From Chlorokybus atmophyticus (Eukaryota > Streptophyta > Chlorokybophyceae > Chlorokybales > Chlorokybaceae), in NCBI GenBank assembly GCA_009103225.1, contig RHPI01002533.1, forward strand, positions 1,756,936 through 1,820,935: a stretch of 64,000 nucleotides of DNA. The letters are read 5' to 3'. Below, piece after piece: positions 1 to 12,660 of this stretch. How positions within the stretch are numbered: position 1 is the stretch's first letter; the number at the start of each line of letters is the position of its first letter. Under the pieces are notes generated by a model that was not told the origin of the DNA, did no database searches, and saw only the letters and a program-made list of their open reading frames with translations. Made by a program: the position numbers and the translations under genes.

Positions 1-3000
1 GGGGGGGATCCTCTATCATAGTAAATACGGTACGAGCCACTTCAAGTGGTCCACTAGCAGCAATTCATTCAGCTGCAGGACAGCTTGTGCTCATCATCTG
101 CAAATAAGGCAGACAACTGTTTGCAACAAGACGAGCAACTAGTGTGATCACGTGTGTTTATGTGCTATGGAGGGTCTTCAAAAGCGACTGTACAGGACAG
201 CTAAGGTTTTACCAATCAAGTTGTACCTAACTGAAGTTTACACCTCATTTATGGAGATGGGGTTGCTGCACGGTGCACCAATTGACAACTAGTAGCGACT
301 GATACAAGTTTGTATGCTAAGGAATGCAGCAGCCAAATGCTGGCTCAGCTGTACTAACAAATTTAATAATCATTGTCTGAAGACCTCACAAATTTGTTCC
401 ATCGCGCAAACATGGAATTGGGCTTGTCTGTTGTTGCGCAAGAACTCCGTTCGCCCTTACGAGCGCGCCAGCTGACAACAAGCGGAAGCGTTGCGACGAG
501 TATGCCAACAATCCAACGTCCGTAAAAGGCAACCCAGAACGGCGCAAGCACAAGATACTCCGTGCCTGCAACTTCAGGTGGTATTGCCGCCATTCCCGCT
601 GCGGTGAACGCCGCAGCCGCGCACATCAAGGATAACTCAACGAAGAAGGCCACAGCCATGACCAACGCTTGTCGGCGAGCAAAAGCCACACTCCACGGGC
701 TCATTTCGCGCTTGAGCACCACCGCGAACCATGCAATTGTGGTCAGCACCGGCGATGGAACTATCGACATGCGGGTTGCGCCTGTGGATATCGCGGCCCA
801 GGCAAAGAAGAACGACAGCGCATTGCAGACTGTCCATACGCGCACGCTTGTGAGGCGTACAGAGAGGTAAAGAATGTTGGGGTCCGAGGATGAGTTGACT
901 GGTGGGGCTTCTACCCACCCGAGGGGAGGCTGATTGAACCCCTGGTATGTGATGCTGAAGACGAGCGCAGCCACGACAAGCAGCGCGTTGATGGTGTTGT
1001 TGAACCGGTCCTTGTCTGCGAAGGGTATCCGCCGCCACCACCTGCGCGCGTCGCCGGTGAGGCAATGGTCAAGCGTCTTTCCGCAGTACGTGATGAGCGT
1101 CTCATCGCTGCCGTGTCCGAGAAGGAAGCGCACGCAGGCCTCGCTGCCGGACTGCGCCGCGCGATGAAGAGGCGTGAACCCGCCGCAATCTACCACATCA
1201 AGGTTCTTGTACCGTCCCAGTTGGAAGAGCCCTTCGAGCAGGCTTTCATCCCCACGTGCAGCAGCGAGGTGTAAACAGGTTGCGCCCTCGTTGTTGCGTG
1301 CGTTTTGCGTGACGCCCGCCACGTGAAGCGCATGCAACATGTCAAGCTCGGCGTTGCCCACAACACATTGTGCTATGTGTCCGTGCTTCAGAAACAGATG
1401 TAATGGCGTGTTCCCATGCGATGTCGTGCGCGTTATGCCATCCGCATCAGTGCACACAAGAGCATGGATGATGCGCGTGTCAACGTCGTTGCCTACAACA
1501 GCATGGTGCAGAGGCGTGTAGCGCGTGTCGTGCGGCCTCGCGCCAAACTCGTCCTTGCGCGACACATCCTCCATGCTGATGTCGGGTGGCGAGCTGAACT
1601 GCATGCAGACATTGCGCAGCTTCGCATCTGCGCCGTGACGCAACAGACAAGAGACAGCTGGCACATTGCGCTCTATCACTGCCACATGCAGAGCGGTCTG
1701 CTGCTCGTACATGCCAAAACACACAGCGGCGTTGATGTCGGGCGTCATTGATGAGCCGGCAGGCGCAGCTGCCATGCTCGGATCATGGTTGTTGACAAGC
1801 TTTGATGCTCCAATCGGCTCACCGCTGATGTCCCAGCCAACATCACGTAGCAAACAGCGACGCACATCGTGCCAGTCCCCACTCAAGGCTGCCTCAAGTG
1901 CTTTGTTGATGAGCTCATCATCAGCACCTGCCAGAAAAGGAACATGTTCGAGCATGTTGATATGTGTTGATTGACAACTGCGCACCTGTTGCTGTGCAGT
2001 GCTTGACAATGTGGTGCACAACGCCTGCCTTGTTGACTTCAGCAAGCCCATCTTCAATGGCTATGCACATGTCGCCCCATCTACCCTCCGCCGCAGCACT
2101 CCGCAATCGCTCAGTGGCTGAGCACAATGCCATGTGTCACGTGTAACACTCACATATTCACAGGATTACCGTCACAAACAGCATAGCAAATGAGTTCATC
2201 AGGAAGCTTTGCATTCTTGACTGCAGTGTTTCAGCAGTTATGCACAGCTGCGAATGAATTCAGTTGTGCACGAACCAAGCGCATGTACCTGCGCGTTGGG
2301 CTGCGGCATCGTCCAATGTGTTTGCAAGCGCTCTGCATGAAAGACGTATAACGAAACTCAGTGCTGATCTGAGTGCAATTAATCAGACAGCAACTATGTT
2401 GCGCTGGCAGTCTGACGTTTCAAACTCACTGTTGCTGCAAGAAGTGTGCGATCTGCTGCAAGATGTCCTGCAGCTGTTGCTTGGTCCCATCTGGGAGGTG
2501 GACACCAAATCCATCACGATCCACGGTGAAGGTCAATGGTATACTAGCATACCCATGCTACTATCCTGCTGCTAGTATCATGCTTGCTTGACCAGCGTCA
2601 CCATAGACGCATCAAGCAGCACGCATGCCAAATGTGTGTATTGCCTGCCATAGTAGCCGCTGAACTCATAGCGTCGAACGCATCTCAGCAAATGCAGGCA
2701 TGCGCGGAGCACCTGCCCACTGACAGGAAACGCAGATTAGGGTTGGTGTACCAAGTTGCGTTACAGAATTGGGAGGCTTGTGTTGAACAACAAAACAGCA
2801 ACTCCCAATTCCATTCAAGCCATGCAGCAACAAGCAGTTTGTCCCCTTATCTAAGATACAATATTCGTCACTGCATGCTTAGTACAGCGTGAGCAGCACA
2901 TGCAACAACATGTGTAAGTGGTCGCAGTCATGGCAGTGTTGGCAACAGCGTGCAAGCCAGTAGTTCTCGACCTGCCGGAGGATCGAGCACCACTGAAACG

Positions 3001-3690
3001 TAGGCGCTAGTATCATTTGCTACGTTACATGCAGTCTAGCTCAGCCTCAGCGACCACAAGAGTACGGTGCTCAGCCAAGTGCATGGCAACTTGCCCAATG
3101 CAGGACCGTCTGTTTTGACACAGCCACGGCCAGTCGACACACGCCAAGCACTGATTACGCTGAATTAAGCTTGGCAAACGAGGCTGCGGCAAGATTCCGC
3201 TTGAGCATTGAGTCAACGAGTGAACAATGAGCACGGCATGGGGACTACTGCTCACTTCACTGTTACGGCGGCCAAGGACCTACCTTGGATTTGATGCCAG
3301 CCCAGCAGATCTGCCTCTCCCTATCTCGGTGTCTGCTGCAGGTACACTTCGCTGCTGGTGCTGCTGCTCCGCCGCCGACGCCGCCGACGCCGCCGTCCCC
3401 CACCTTCCCGACCACAGCTGCACTGTACCAGCGACATGCTCAGCACCAGATGTCTTACAGATGTACCATGTGTACGTTTCAAACCATACAATGCAAGCGC
3501 TGTGCCGGTCACTTGCCAAACAGACCGTCAGAGCGCTTGTTTAGGCCTACCAAACATGTAAACGACCGGCACAGGCTGTGCCACACTGCGTTGCAGACTG
3601 CAACTTGCAGTGGTGTCTGCAGGCCGCAGATTTCATTTCATCTGTACGGTGATACAATTGTGTCGTGTTGTCAATGTCACACAATATGTC
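1..3690. repeat. Left copy of a segmental duplication
   Basis: This block is paralogous to about 6180-9880. Matching landmarks occur in the same order: the flank below the ankyrin gene (about 60-360 against 6340-6660), the ankyrin gene itself, the upstream exons, and the far upstream sequence up to about 3660 against 9860. Identity is high in exons and patchy between them, with many small indels, so the duplication is not recent. Ends are approximate. Confidence 0.8.
363..3084 (-). CDS. Ankyrin-repeat membrane protein with PGG-like domain (5 exons)
   Basis: Spliced model, minus strand: 3084-3029, 2543-2430, 2332-2289, 2117-1986, 1927-363. All junctions are phase-consistent and give 636 residues. 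Start chosen at the ATG at 3084 (context GCCATGC), conserved in the second copy at 9413; the ATG at 2133 would give a shorter 570-residue protein. Seen: an N-terminal helical region, about five ankyrin repeats (TALHVAV, TPLHHAV, TPLHLFL, TCLHLAA, TPLHRAA), then a hydrophobic C-terminal region. That region starts at FNNTINALLVVAALVFS, has an FNQPP turn and holds about four membrane segments. Ankyrin repeats followed by a PGG-type membrane domain are known from plant ACD6-like proteins, which act in membrane-linked defence and growth signalling; that role is inference here. The weakest junction is the TAG acceptor at 2544. A paralogue lies 6 kb away. Confidence 0.75.
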
Positions 3691-4439
3691 ACGGCCTTAA
3701 ACAAATGACTGAAACACACCACTACCGTGATACATGATGGTGTCAATAATGCCTTTTGCTTGAGTGATGTGATTGATGCTTGATACATAGGCAAGTACAA
3801 TGCGGTCTTACATCTCTTTTCAAAAATAGCTTATGTACATCATGCGACTCACAATTATCATGCTACTGAAGGGCATCGAGAGAATCGTTAAGACGGTATT
3901 TAGTTGAAAATGTTAAAGATTAGCTGCTTTAACTGATAATAATCACAGAATCCGTCATTACAGTCAAATAAACCATATTCAAAGACGTGATATATGAGTT
4001 TTAAACTAACAGCTGCTGCCTATCGACATCATTTTTATGGTCGTTGCATAAATTTCACATGTAATGGAAGGCTTGTGCCAGTGCATGAAGATCACCATAT
4101 TGCTTTAATGCTATATAACATGAGGGTGTTTATAAACAATAGAAGTAGCGCTTTGCTAATGCCAATTAACTAGCGCTAAAATTAACCACTTGCCGTCAGT
4201 GACAATATTGGCGTTACGGTACCTCATTCATGGCTTTACAAACAGCTTGCATTGAAGTGGCTTGACGCACAAGTTAAAGTTGAATATCATAAACATCATC
4301 ATGATCGCGTCACGGTGACCACTGCATTTGAGTGTGGGTATGTAATAAAAATGAGCACATAGTAGCAACAGTAAAGAGCTGTAATGCAGCATTGAAGACT
4401 GGCAATTACATCAAGGTTTATTTGATTATCGTAATTATA

Positions 4440-5870
4440 ATGTGCGAAATTAAATACTAGGTGTCTGGGTTTTCAAAGCCAAGCACAATATGAGCTAAGC
4501 GCACATGGATTCAATATTGAATACATCGTATTGTTGCTCATCCACCCTTCGACGTTACTTGACTTCCCACTCTAGCCGCTTCATGTCCGGAACGGTGACG
4601 GAGCGTACGCGAGCTTATCGATACCATTTCCGTAGTGCAAAATCATGCAAAATACTTTGTGCTTTGCGTGTACAAAATAATAAGCGTTTTTTACCATACC
4701 ATTCTTCGCCGTTCCCACTATCGATGACAACATTGGAAAAGACCTCATGGCCATGGAAGTTCCTAGAACATCGGCCTCTTTGCACGGTGACATCCCCATA
4801 GCCGTTGACCACCTCCAATGTAAACGCACTTTGCTAAACTGATGCGATTTACCTGCGAATTACAATAAACTGCAATTCATGCACAACAATTGTAGCTGCT
4901 GAAGTATAAAAGACTGCAAGTGTGCATTATTGACTGTGTGCAAAGGCTGGCCATACAAGAGATGAAGGAGATATACAAACGCCAGCACGTACCTTTGGCC
5001 ATGTTGATTGGTGTCATATGTCACCCCCGTCCCCACCTGCGTCTTCATCCATCATGTATATGAAGCGTTGAGAAAGAAGATCACCCAACATGCCAGGCAT
5101 GATAAACGCATAATTATGTAAGACATGCACGTTTTGGAAATCACTTGTTATGAGAACCATTAGCAATTTGGCATTCATGGTTGCTTAGTCTTCCCTTGAG
5201 GTATTACCCCATTCGATGGTGCCAGTGGTGCTAGTGGGACTTCCATCAATAAGGTGCAATCTTAATGCTGGTGCATATGTTTATCAAGCCGACCAGTGAG
5301 TATGTAAGTGTGGAATCGTAATATGTCTGTTGTAGTATAAGCAGTTGATTAATGAATTGGCATTACGTACGGGCTTAACATTGACTACCATTGCAAGTTG
5401 TTTAACACATAGATAGACATGTCGTGGCAGCTGGTTCGGCGCGGTCGGAGCATGTGTAGGCCAACACGTCGAGGCAGCACACGATTTGTATAAGAGCTAG
5501 CAGAGCATACTTGCCGAGTACATGCTTGATAGCAGCGCTGATGGCATTAGCGTCGATCTTACCCTTGCAATTGATGCCACTCCCCCAAGACCCCCACATC
5601 GAAGTGGTAGACACCAACAACATCCATGGATTGTGTGCATACCCCAAGCATTGAACATCACTTTACCGCTTGTTGTGTTGATGTTGCAATGGCGTGTTCA
5701 TAGATGCACATGCTGGAGGAGGGGAGATCTCCTCTAGAATTGCAGCCTAGAAAGGGGACTGTGCACTTGGAGGCGAGAACGGTGCACTTTATAAGGCGTG
5801 ACAAGATGGAGCCTCTCATTGCATAGGGATTGCTGGAGCACTGATCTTGCCAGCGCAATGCATGTCCGCC
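4440..5870 (-). mobile_element. Degenerate transposon-like coding remnant, family unassigned
   Basis: Several minus-strand stretches read like protein but are broken by stops and frameshifts. One at about 4615-4818 contains HGHEVFSNVVIDSGNGEEWY and continues LLFCTRKAQ. About 4475-4590 reads RRVDEQQYDVFNIESMC. About 4450-4500 reads AHIVLGFENPDT before a stop. About 5010-5090 reads GDLLSQRFIYMMDEDAGGDG, and about 5520-5580 reads KGKIDANAISAAIKHVLGK. The order resembles the C-terminal part of large algal transposon proteins, but I could not assign a family. No terminal repeats were found. The rest of 3690-6180 is AT-rich with no gene that I can support. Confidence 0.35.
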
Positions 5871-7003
5871 AACATCACAAACATGTCGCTTATAAAGTCT
5901 GCTGAAGCATTAAGCGTTAAGATGCTGCCTACAAGCATGCGAACAAACAGGACGACTTCATCGAGAAGCAGTCTTGGCTGGCAACTCACACGACATCACA
6001 CGTACTGGATTTCTTTTGGCGCAAGGGAGCGGCGCCCATGCAAAGTGCCGTTAGCTGCTAGCATTCCAAACCTGTTACAATAGTAAGGGTGCTAGCAGTC
6101 TGGTGGGCACAAACTGCAATGCAGTGATTGTATTATGTAAGGGTATTTGCTGGAGCAATAGGTAAGTGCTAATATGTCTGAAAAGTTCAATCAGCATTAT
6201 CCGCTGTCTGCACAGAGAGCTACTTAGGCTGCGGCTTGATATGCACAGCTACACGCCACTGTACTTGAGGACAAGTCAATACAGGCAGTTCTCTAGGTAT
6301 GTGCACTTGAACTTCTTGAAGTGCCCCGGTGGCAGCAGTCTACATAGCTGCAGGACTCCTCCTCATGATCTGTAACAAAGGCAGGCGACTGTCCGCAACA
6401 AGCTTAAGGCGGGCGACCAACGCGGTCGTGTGCTTATGTGCGATAAGGGTCTTCTCAAGCGACTGTTCAGTGCAGTAGCCAAGGGTATCAAGGTTGACCT
6501 AACTGAGATCTACCAACAATTCATCCATGGAAATGGGGTTGCTATGTAAAATGCTCAGCCCCACCATAGCATGGTACACAGTCAGACAACTGATAGTGTT
6601 TGATACGAGTGTGTATGCTAAGGAATGCAGCAGCCATATACTGGCTCAGCTGCACTCACAAGGCTAGCAATTGTTCTCTCTCTGAAGACCTCACAACGCT
6701 GTTCCATCGCGCAAACAAGGACTTGGGCTCATCTGTTGCCGAGCACAAACTTCGCTTCCCCTTGCGAGCACGCCAGCTGGTGACAAGCGGCAGTGTTGCG
6801 ACGAGTATACCGACACTCCACCGCCCAGGAAGAGCAACCCCAAACGGCACATACACGAGCAAGTGCATGGCCCCAACTTCAGGTACTGCGGCAATTCCCG
6901 CTGCAATGAACGCCACAGCAGCGCAAACCAGTTACAACTCCACGAAGAAGGCCACAGCCATCACCAAGGCTTGCCGGCGAGCAAAAGCCACACTCCATGG
7001 GCT

Positions 7004-7058
7004 TGTGTAGCACTTGAGCCACACCGCGAACCACGCGGTGTGGCTCAAGTGCTACACA
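7004..7058. repeat. Perfect 25-bp inverted repeat, 5-nt loop
   Basis: Arms 7004-7028 and 7034-7058 are exact reverse complements around loop AACCA. The left-copy locus (about 690-745) has only the first arm, so the second arm was inserted here. Confidence 0.95.
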
Positions 7059-9244
7059 CGATTGTGGTCAAAATAGGCGATGGAACCATCGACAATCGCG
7101 AGTCGCACCTGTTATATTGCCGCCCATGCGGAGAAGAATGACAGAGCATTGCGACTGTCCATATGCACACGCTCGTGAAGCGAACAGCCATACAGAATGT
7201 TGGAATCTGAGGAGTTGCCAGGTGCGCTTTACTACCCACTCGAGGGGAGGCTGATTGAACCCCTGGTATATGACGCTGAAGACAAGCGCAGCCACGACAA
7301 GCAGTGCGTTGATGGTGTTGTTGAACGCGGTCCTTGTCTGCAAAGGGAATCCGCCGCCACCACCTGCGTGCGTGGCCGGTGAGGCAATGGTCGAGCGTCT
7401 TCTCGACGTGCGTGATAAGGGTATCGTCGCTGCCGTGTCCCAACAGGAAGCGCACGCAGGCCTTGCTGCCGGACTGCGCCGCGCGATGAAGAGGCGTGAA
7501 CCCGCCGCAATCTACCACATCAAGGTTCTTGTACCGTCCCAGTTGGAAGAGCCCTTCGAGCAGGCTTTCATCCCCGCGAGCAGCAGCGAGGTGTAAACAG
7601 GTTGCTTCCTCATTATTGCGTGCGTGTGGCGTTGCGCCCTCCACATGAAGCTCATGCAAGATATCAAGCTCCTCGCTGGCCACGCGCTGGTCAAATTGTC
7701 TGATGTGTCCGTGCATGAGGAACAGCTGCAACGGCGTGTTCCCATGTGACGTCGTGCGCTATGCCTTCTGCATCAGAGCGCACGAGAGCATGGATGATGC
7801 GCGTGTCAACGTTGTTGCCTACTACAGCGTGGTGTAGAGGGGTGTAGCGCGTGTCATGCAGCCACGCCTTAAACTCGTCCCTGCGCGACACCTCTTCTGG
7901 CCTCATGTTGGGCGGCATGCTGAACTGCATTTGAATATATTACGCAGCTTTGGGTCGGCGCCGTGACGCAGCAGACAAGAGACAGCTGGCACACAGCGCT
8001 CTATCACTGCCACATGCAGAGCGGTCTGCTGCTCGTACATGCCAAAGCACACAGCAGTGTTGATGTTGGGTATGACCGGTGAGCCGGCAGTGCAGCTGTC
8101 ATGCTCGGAATGATGTTGTGGTCGACAAGTTTAGATGCTCCAAAGGGAACACCGTTGACATCCCAACCGACATCCCGCAGCAAACAGCGACGCACGCTGT
8201 GCCAGTCTCCGCTTAAGGCTGCCTCTAGCACCTTGTTGATGAGCTCATCGCCAACACCTGCAAGAGCAAGACAATCAATGATGTTGTGTGAAGAGGGTAT
8301 GTTGCAACGGTCAAACACTGCGCACCTGTTTCTGCGCAGTGCTTGACAATGTGGTGCCAAACGCCTGCCTGGTTGACGTTGGCATGCTCATCTTCAATGG
8401 CTGTGCACATATCGCCCCATCTACCCTCCGTCGCGGCACTCCACAGTCGCTCGGTGGCTGAGCACAGTGTCACATCATGATGCATTGGCACATGCTATCG
8501 TCTCTCAGCCAGAGGTTGAACAATGTCGTCACATCAAAGCATCACTGGCACGAACTACGACATTAGCATAATGAGACGAGTACACTAGTTTTCTGTGCAT
8601 ACCCGAGTGTACAAGTGTGCAAGTATGGTATACAGTTGCATAGGTGTACACCAAAGGCATGTACCTGCGTGTTGAGCCGTGTTGTCTGCTGCTTCTGCAA
8701 ATGTTCTGCTTGGACAAGAGTGTTGATGAGCTGAGCTGAATGCAGCAGAAGACGAAGTAGCTGCGCTTGCATGCTGCACATGTTTACAAACACTGTAGCT
8801 CACCCATGCTGCACGTGGTCTGCAATCCGTTGCAAGTTGTCCAGCAGCTGTTGCTTCGTCTCACCTAGTGTAAGCACAATATCAGCGACTATCAACGGTC
8901 AAAAATACTGGACCAACTACAGCCATGCTAGTCTTGTTGACCATGTAAGCAACAAGCAGCAGCGTTGCATGCCTCACAGTGCATGCGCAATGTGCACATT
9001 GCCTGCCGTTGTAGCCGCTGAACTCATGGCCACAACCGCATCTCACCACTCCCACCTAGTTAGTTCTGCAGAGCCAGCTGCATACCAGGTTGACACAGAT
9101 TAGTGCAGCCAACGTGCATGACAGAGTTCAAGCAGAGTCACTTAAAGCAGAGACGGTCTCTCCTTCAAGACTCACTGCGTGCCTTGTTGCATTTGAGCTT
9201 GATCAGCTCAACAGGACATGCAATAAAACGCGTGAGCAGTGGTA

Positions 9245-9267
9245 GTGATGACAGTCACTGTCATCAC
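9245..9267. repeat. 11-bp perfect inverted repeat, 1-nt loop
   Basis: Arms 9245-9255 (GTGATGACAGT) and 9257-9267 are exact reverse complements around a single C. It lies inside the right duplication copy. Confidence 0.9.
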
Positions 9268-9880
9268 AATGGTGTCAGCTACGTGCAAGCAAGTGACTTG
9301 TCGAGTAATAGGGCATCATTTGAAACCCAAGGGCTTGTAGCCGATAAAACTTACATGCAGACCAGCTCAGCAACGGCGACATCACGAGTGCGATGCAGCA
9401 AGGCCAAGTGCATGGCAGTTCACCCACTGGCAATGCAGCATAAGTATAGACACAGCCTGCCTAGCGCACAGACAAGGCACTGCAACAGACGTCTGCTGAG
9501 CGACGGCCACATCCGAGACTACATGAAAACCCTTTAGCATCATGTCACACACTAAGCATGGCATGGAAAGTATTGAACACTCCAACCATTTCACCAGCGG
9601 CAGCCAAGCACCTACTTTGCCTTCAATGTCAGCTCTGCGAGTCTGCCTGGCTCATTGTAGTCTTCTGCATGTACCACCCGCTGCTGCTCGTCCTCCTCGT
9701 TCTCCACCGCCCCGAATACAGCTGCCAGCGGTATACTGCTTGGCACCAAGCACACTGTAAGCTCTGCACAGTGCAGTCTGCACCAAGACTGTTTTGGCAC
9801 AGCGCGCTTGCAGTTGTCTGTAGCCGACGATTTCATCTGTATCAATCTGTACGGTAGGAGAGAATTGTCGTGTTGTCATT

Positions 9881-11056
9881 GAGTTGCTAAGCGCACCATG
9901 ATACATAATGTGTAGCGAATTGCTACGCATTGCTACACATTGCTACATTGCTATTAGCAATGCACTCTGCTTGTCAAGCAATGCCTGAGTGGTTTACTCA
10001 ATTCATGTAATGTGACAAAAGGGTTGCTTTTATACAATTGATGGATCTATTGTTTCATGCCATTCACAACAATGTTACCTTCTTATCTAGACAATTTCGT
10101 TTTAAATTATATAAACTTCGTATTTAATTGTTAAATTGTTATGGAAAACTATAAACAAATCTAAGATCATGTGTTGAATTGGTTATTGTTGTATAATACA
10201 TAATAGCGTTAAGCTTGATTACGATGATGTTGATACATAATATTTTGAACATAGGCTCAATGCAATGCTGCTGTGTGATTGTTGCATGCAACACCTACTG
10301 TAACACTGGCACTTTGATCAATAGACAATGGCAAAAAAAGTCGCTACCATGTGAAGAGTCACATATTTCATGTTGTATCAAGTGTGTGAGTTCAGCCCAC
10401 AGTTGTTAATTTATCAAATATGATACATACTTGTATTAGTATTTAATTCAATGCATATATATGCATATACATGTATATATATATACATGTATATTTTTAT
10501 ATGGAAAAGTTTATTATACAGCAAAAATTTATGTAATTATAACCGTAAAATGAGCAAGAGGTATAGATAATGGCGTGTGTTGAATACACTCTGATGTTAA
10601 ACATCATCATCGTCGTATGGCACGCTTGTGTCCACACACCCTAGCAAAACAAAAGTTAGAGCTTTGGATTTAGGGCAATGCAGCATTGCCCCCCCCATTG
10701 TTTGCGAACTCACCCATCAAAAGATTCATCTGGGGCCTTGCCCTATGGGCCCTATGGGCCGTAGGCAATGGTTCAGTGGCCCTCTCCCCTTGCGTTTGCG
10801 CCAATTGCACCAACCGTCGATCCTGCGGCCAGGACCATCCAACGGCCTGAGCGGCCGGCTGACATGGCAGATCCGCGCAGCTGCTGCTGCATGCAAGCCA
10901 AGGGCAGCATACAGATCTCCTGCCATCACTGAGGTTGTTGGTGGTAGTGCTGGTGTGCGCGTGGACGTGCTTGCGGAGAACGTGGGTGGCGAAGACGTTT
11001 TGCAGGGGACAGGCGGAGTGGAGTGGTGAGTTCGATTTTGTGTTGCGGTGTTAAGC
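9881..11056. other. Intergenic: AT-rich then GC-rich upstream region of the CBS gene
   Basis: About 9900-10620 is AT-rich and holds a near-palindromic TA/TG tract around 10450-10495. About 10680-11050 is GC-rich and lies directly upstream of the CBS-domain gene, so it probably contains its promoter and 5' UTR. Open frames on both strands of the GC-rich part have no recognisable domain. Confidence 0.5.
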
Positions 11057-12660
11057 ATGGCGTGGGTGGTGCGTGGAGGGTCGCTGAGGCGCCTGGTGCA
11101 GCAGCAGAGGTGGATGCTGGCGAGGGCTGCTGCTGTTGCGCCAGCGGACGGAGCAGCCTCGGTTGCGCTGCAGCAGTCGAGGCTGGTGCACTTTACGCCT
11201 GCGGTGCGTGGACGCTTGTAGTCGTGCTTGTCACAGCAGTACCTATGCTAGAAGAGCTGAAGCCCCTTTGTCCATCATGCTAGCACCGTGCACACAATGA
11301 CTTGCTTGCAGAATGCAAGTGCAAGCATGCATATGCACGGAGTGCGAGTATGACAGGTGTAAGCTGTCAATTTGAGGCTGTGAAGCCTGAGTGAAGCAGT
11401 TGTCAAAATTTCGTGTGCGGCAATGCCTGCCTGTAGGCACGAATCAGGTGACCAGCTGGCATGACCAAATGCATGTTCTGCTGTGCCACGGTGCAGCTTG
11501 CTGCTCAAACACGGCCTGGTCGCTACGACGAGGCGACGGAGCGAACCCCGAAGGCGATCTTCAACCAGGCGGATGATGTCCCGAATTACAACAAGGAGGA
11601 CCCAAACGAGCAGCAGAGCAGCGACCAATCTGGTCAGCCGGACGCCTTTGACGAGCGCGGCAGCCTGCGCACGACTACCATGCGCAGTATACTGAAACAG
11701 CAGGTGGCAGTGTGGGAGTCATCACGAGTGGGGTTGTTTTCTCAACTGCAATACTCGTCTGTAACTTACTCATGGTTTGGCTTCAGGAAGGCGCAGAAAA
11801 AGGCAAGTGGCTGTGGGTGTCTGAGGACGATGACGTGATGAAGGCTGTACATATGGTAGGTGCACTCCTTACAACAGCGCAGGCTTGCAAGCGCAGCTTC
11901 TTCGTTCAATTCACAGCCACGTGTGCATGTGTAACAATGCATGCATAAAATTGCATGTGGTAATCTAAGCACACATGCAGATGGTGAAGGAGAATGTGGG
12001 AGCTGTGGTTGTTATGAAGGCCAGTTCCACAGCACCTGCTAGTGGCGGTGGAGCGGGCAAGGAGGCTAAAGCAGACGCAGGACAAGAGAGGACTGTGGCA
12101 GGCATATTGAAGGAACGAGGTGAGGCTTGTGACCACGTCCTGTGTCCCTGTCACAACGATTATGATACATTGCACAACAATGCCTGCCGCTTATTGACAT
12201 GCATGTTGCAAGCAGTCCTACTGACATGCAGTCCCACTGATGGTTTCTGCGTCATTTTCACCGTCTTGTATGTCTGGTGACTTAATGCAGATGTTCTGAG
12301 CAAGGTCGTGACAGCCGGCAAGGATATGTCCTCAACACATGCTCGGGACATCATGACGCCAAAGCACGAGATGGTCAGCGTGACACCTGATACCACAGCT
12401 TTGAGCGCACTCGACACAATGGCCAAGCACCGAATCAAGCACATTCCTGTGATTGATGGTGAAACACTCAATGGAATGGTGTCTATGGGAGACTTGGTAA
12501 GTACGCAAAGTCGGTATGTCTACTAGTATGCGTGTGCTTATATACTGCCTGGCGGACAATGACAGAGTGTTGCGTGGTGCAGATTGAGCGGGTTGTCCAG
12601 GAGCTATCACGAGATACCGATGAGTTGAGACAGTACGTGTCTCGGAGTGAGTACATGTAA
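11057..12660 (+). CDS. CBSX3: CBS-domain protein, CBSX3-like, probably mitochondrial (6 exons)
   Basis: Exons 11057-11203, 11497-11703, 11787-11855, 11981-12119, 12291-12496 and 12583-12660 join in phase to give 281 residues. The N-terminus (MAWVVRGGSLRRLVQQQRWM) is basic and lacks acids, like a mitochondrial presequence. Two CBS modules follow. The first contains GKWLWVSEDDDVMKAVHM, ENVGAVVVMKA and AGILKERDVLSKV. The second contains ARDIMTPKHEMVSVTPDT, HRIKHIPVIDGE and GMVSMGDLIERVV. Order and motifs match plant CBSX3, a stand-alone CBS-pair protein reported to regulate mitochondrial o-type thioredoxin in response to adenosine ligands; here that role is inferred by homology. A Gly/Ala/Lys-rich insert (SGGGAGKEAKADAGQ) splits the first module and looks lineage-specific. 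It runs tail-to-tail with the acetyltransferase gene. Confidence 0.85.

Larger units (their letters stand above)
6656..9413 (-). pseudogene. Ankyrin/PGG membrane protein pseudogene (second copy)
   Basis: Aligns with the gene at 363-3084. The first exon is conserved (9413-9355, ATG then donor GTAAGT). The exons before the main exon still splice in phase at several junctions, for example the GTGCGCAG donor near 8325. The reading frame is then lost repeatedly. The second-exon equivalent (about 8885) is 8 nt shorter than the left copy and gains in-frame stops. Frameshifts lie near 8085, 7930 and 7740, and near 7330, where one extra base sits just before the membrane region. A fold-back insertion sits at 7034-7058. 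Ankyrin segments remain recognisable (TPLHHAV, TCLHLAA, TPLHRAA). It could still be transcribed, but a full protein is not possible without several frame changes. Confidence 0.8.
6180..9880. repeat. Right copy of the segmental duplication
   Basis: Paralogous to about 1-3690, same orientation, tandem. It carries the broken ankyrin/PGG copy. Compared with the left copy it has many single-base indels and a 24-bp inverted templated insertion at 7034-7058. Ends are approximate. Confidence 0.8.

Noticed and set aside
10628-11058. Overlapping open frames of 133 (plus) and 110 (minus) codons
   Set aside because: Both arise from one GC-rich stretch upstream of the CBS gene, have low-complexity composition and no recognisable domain or splice partners.
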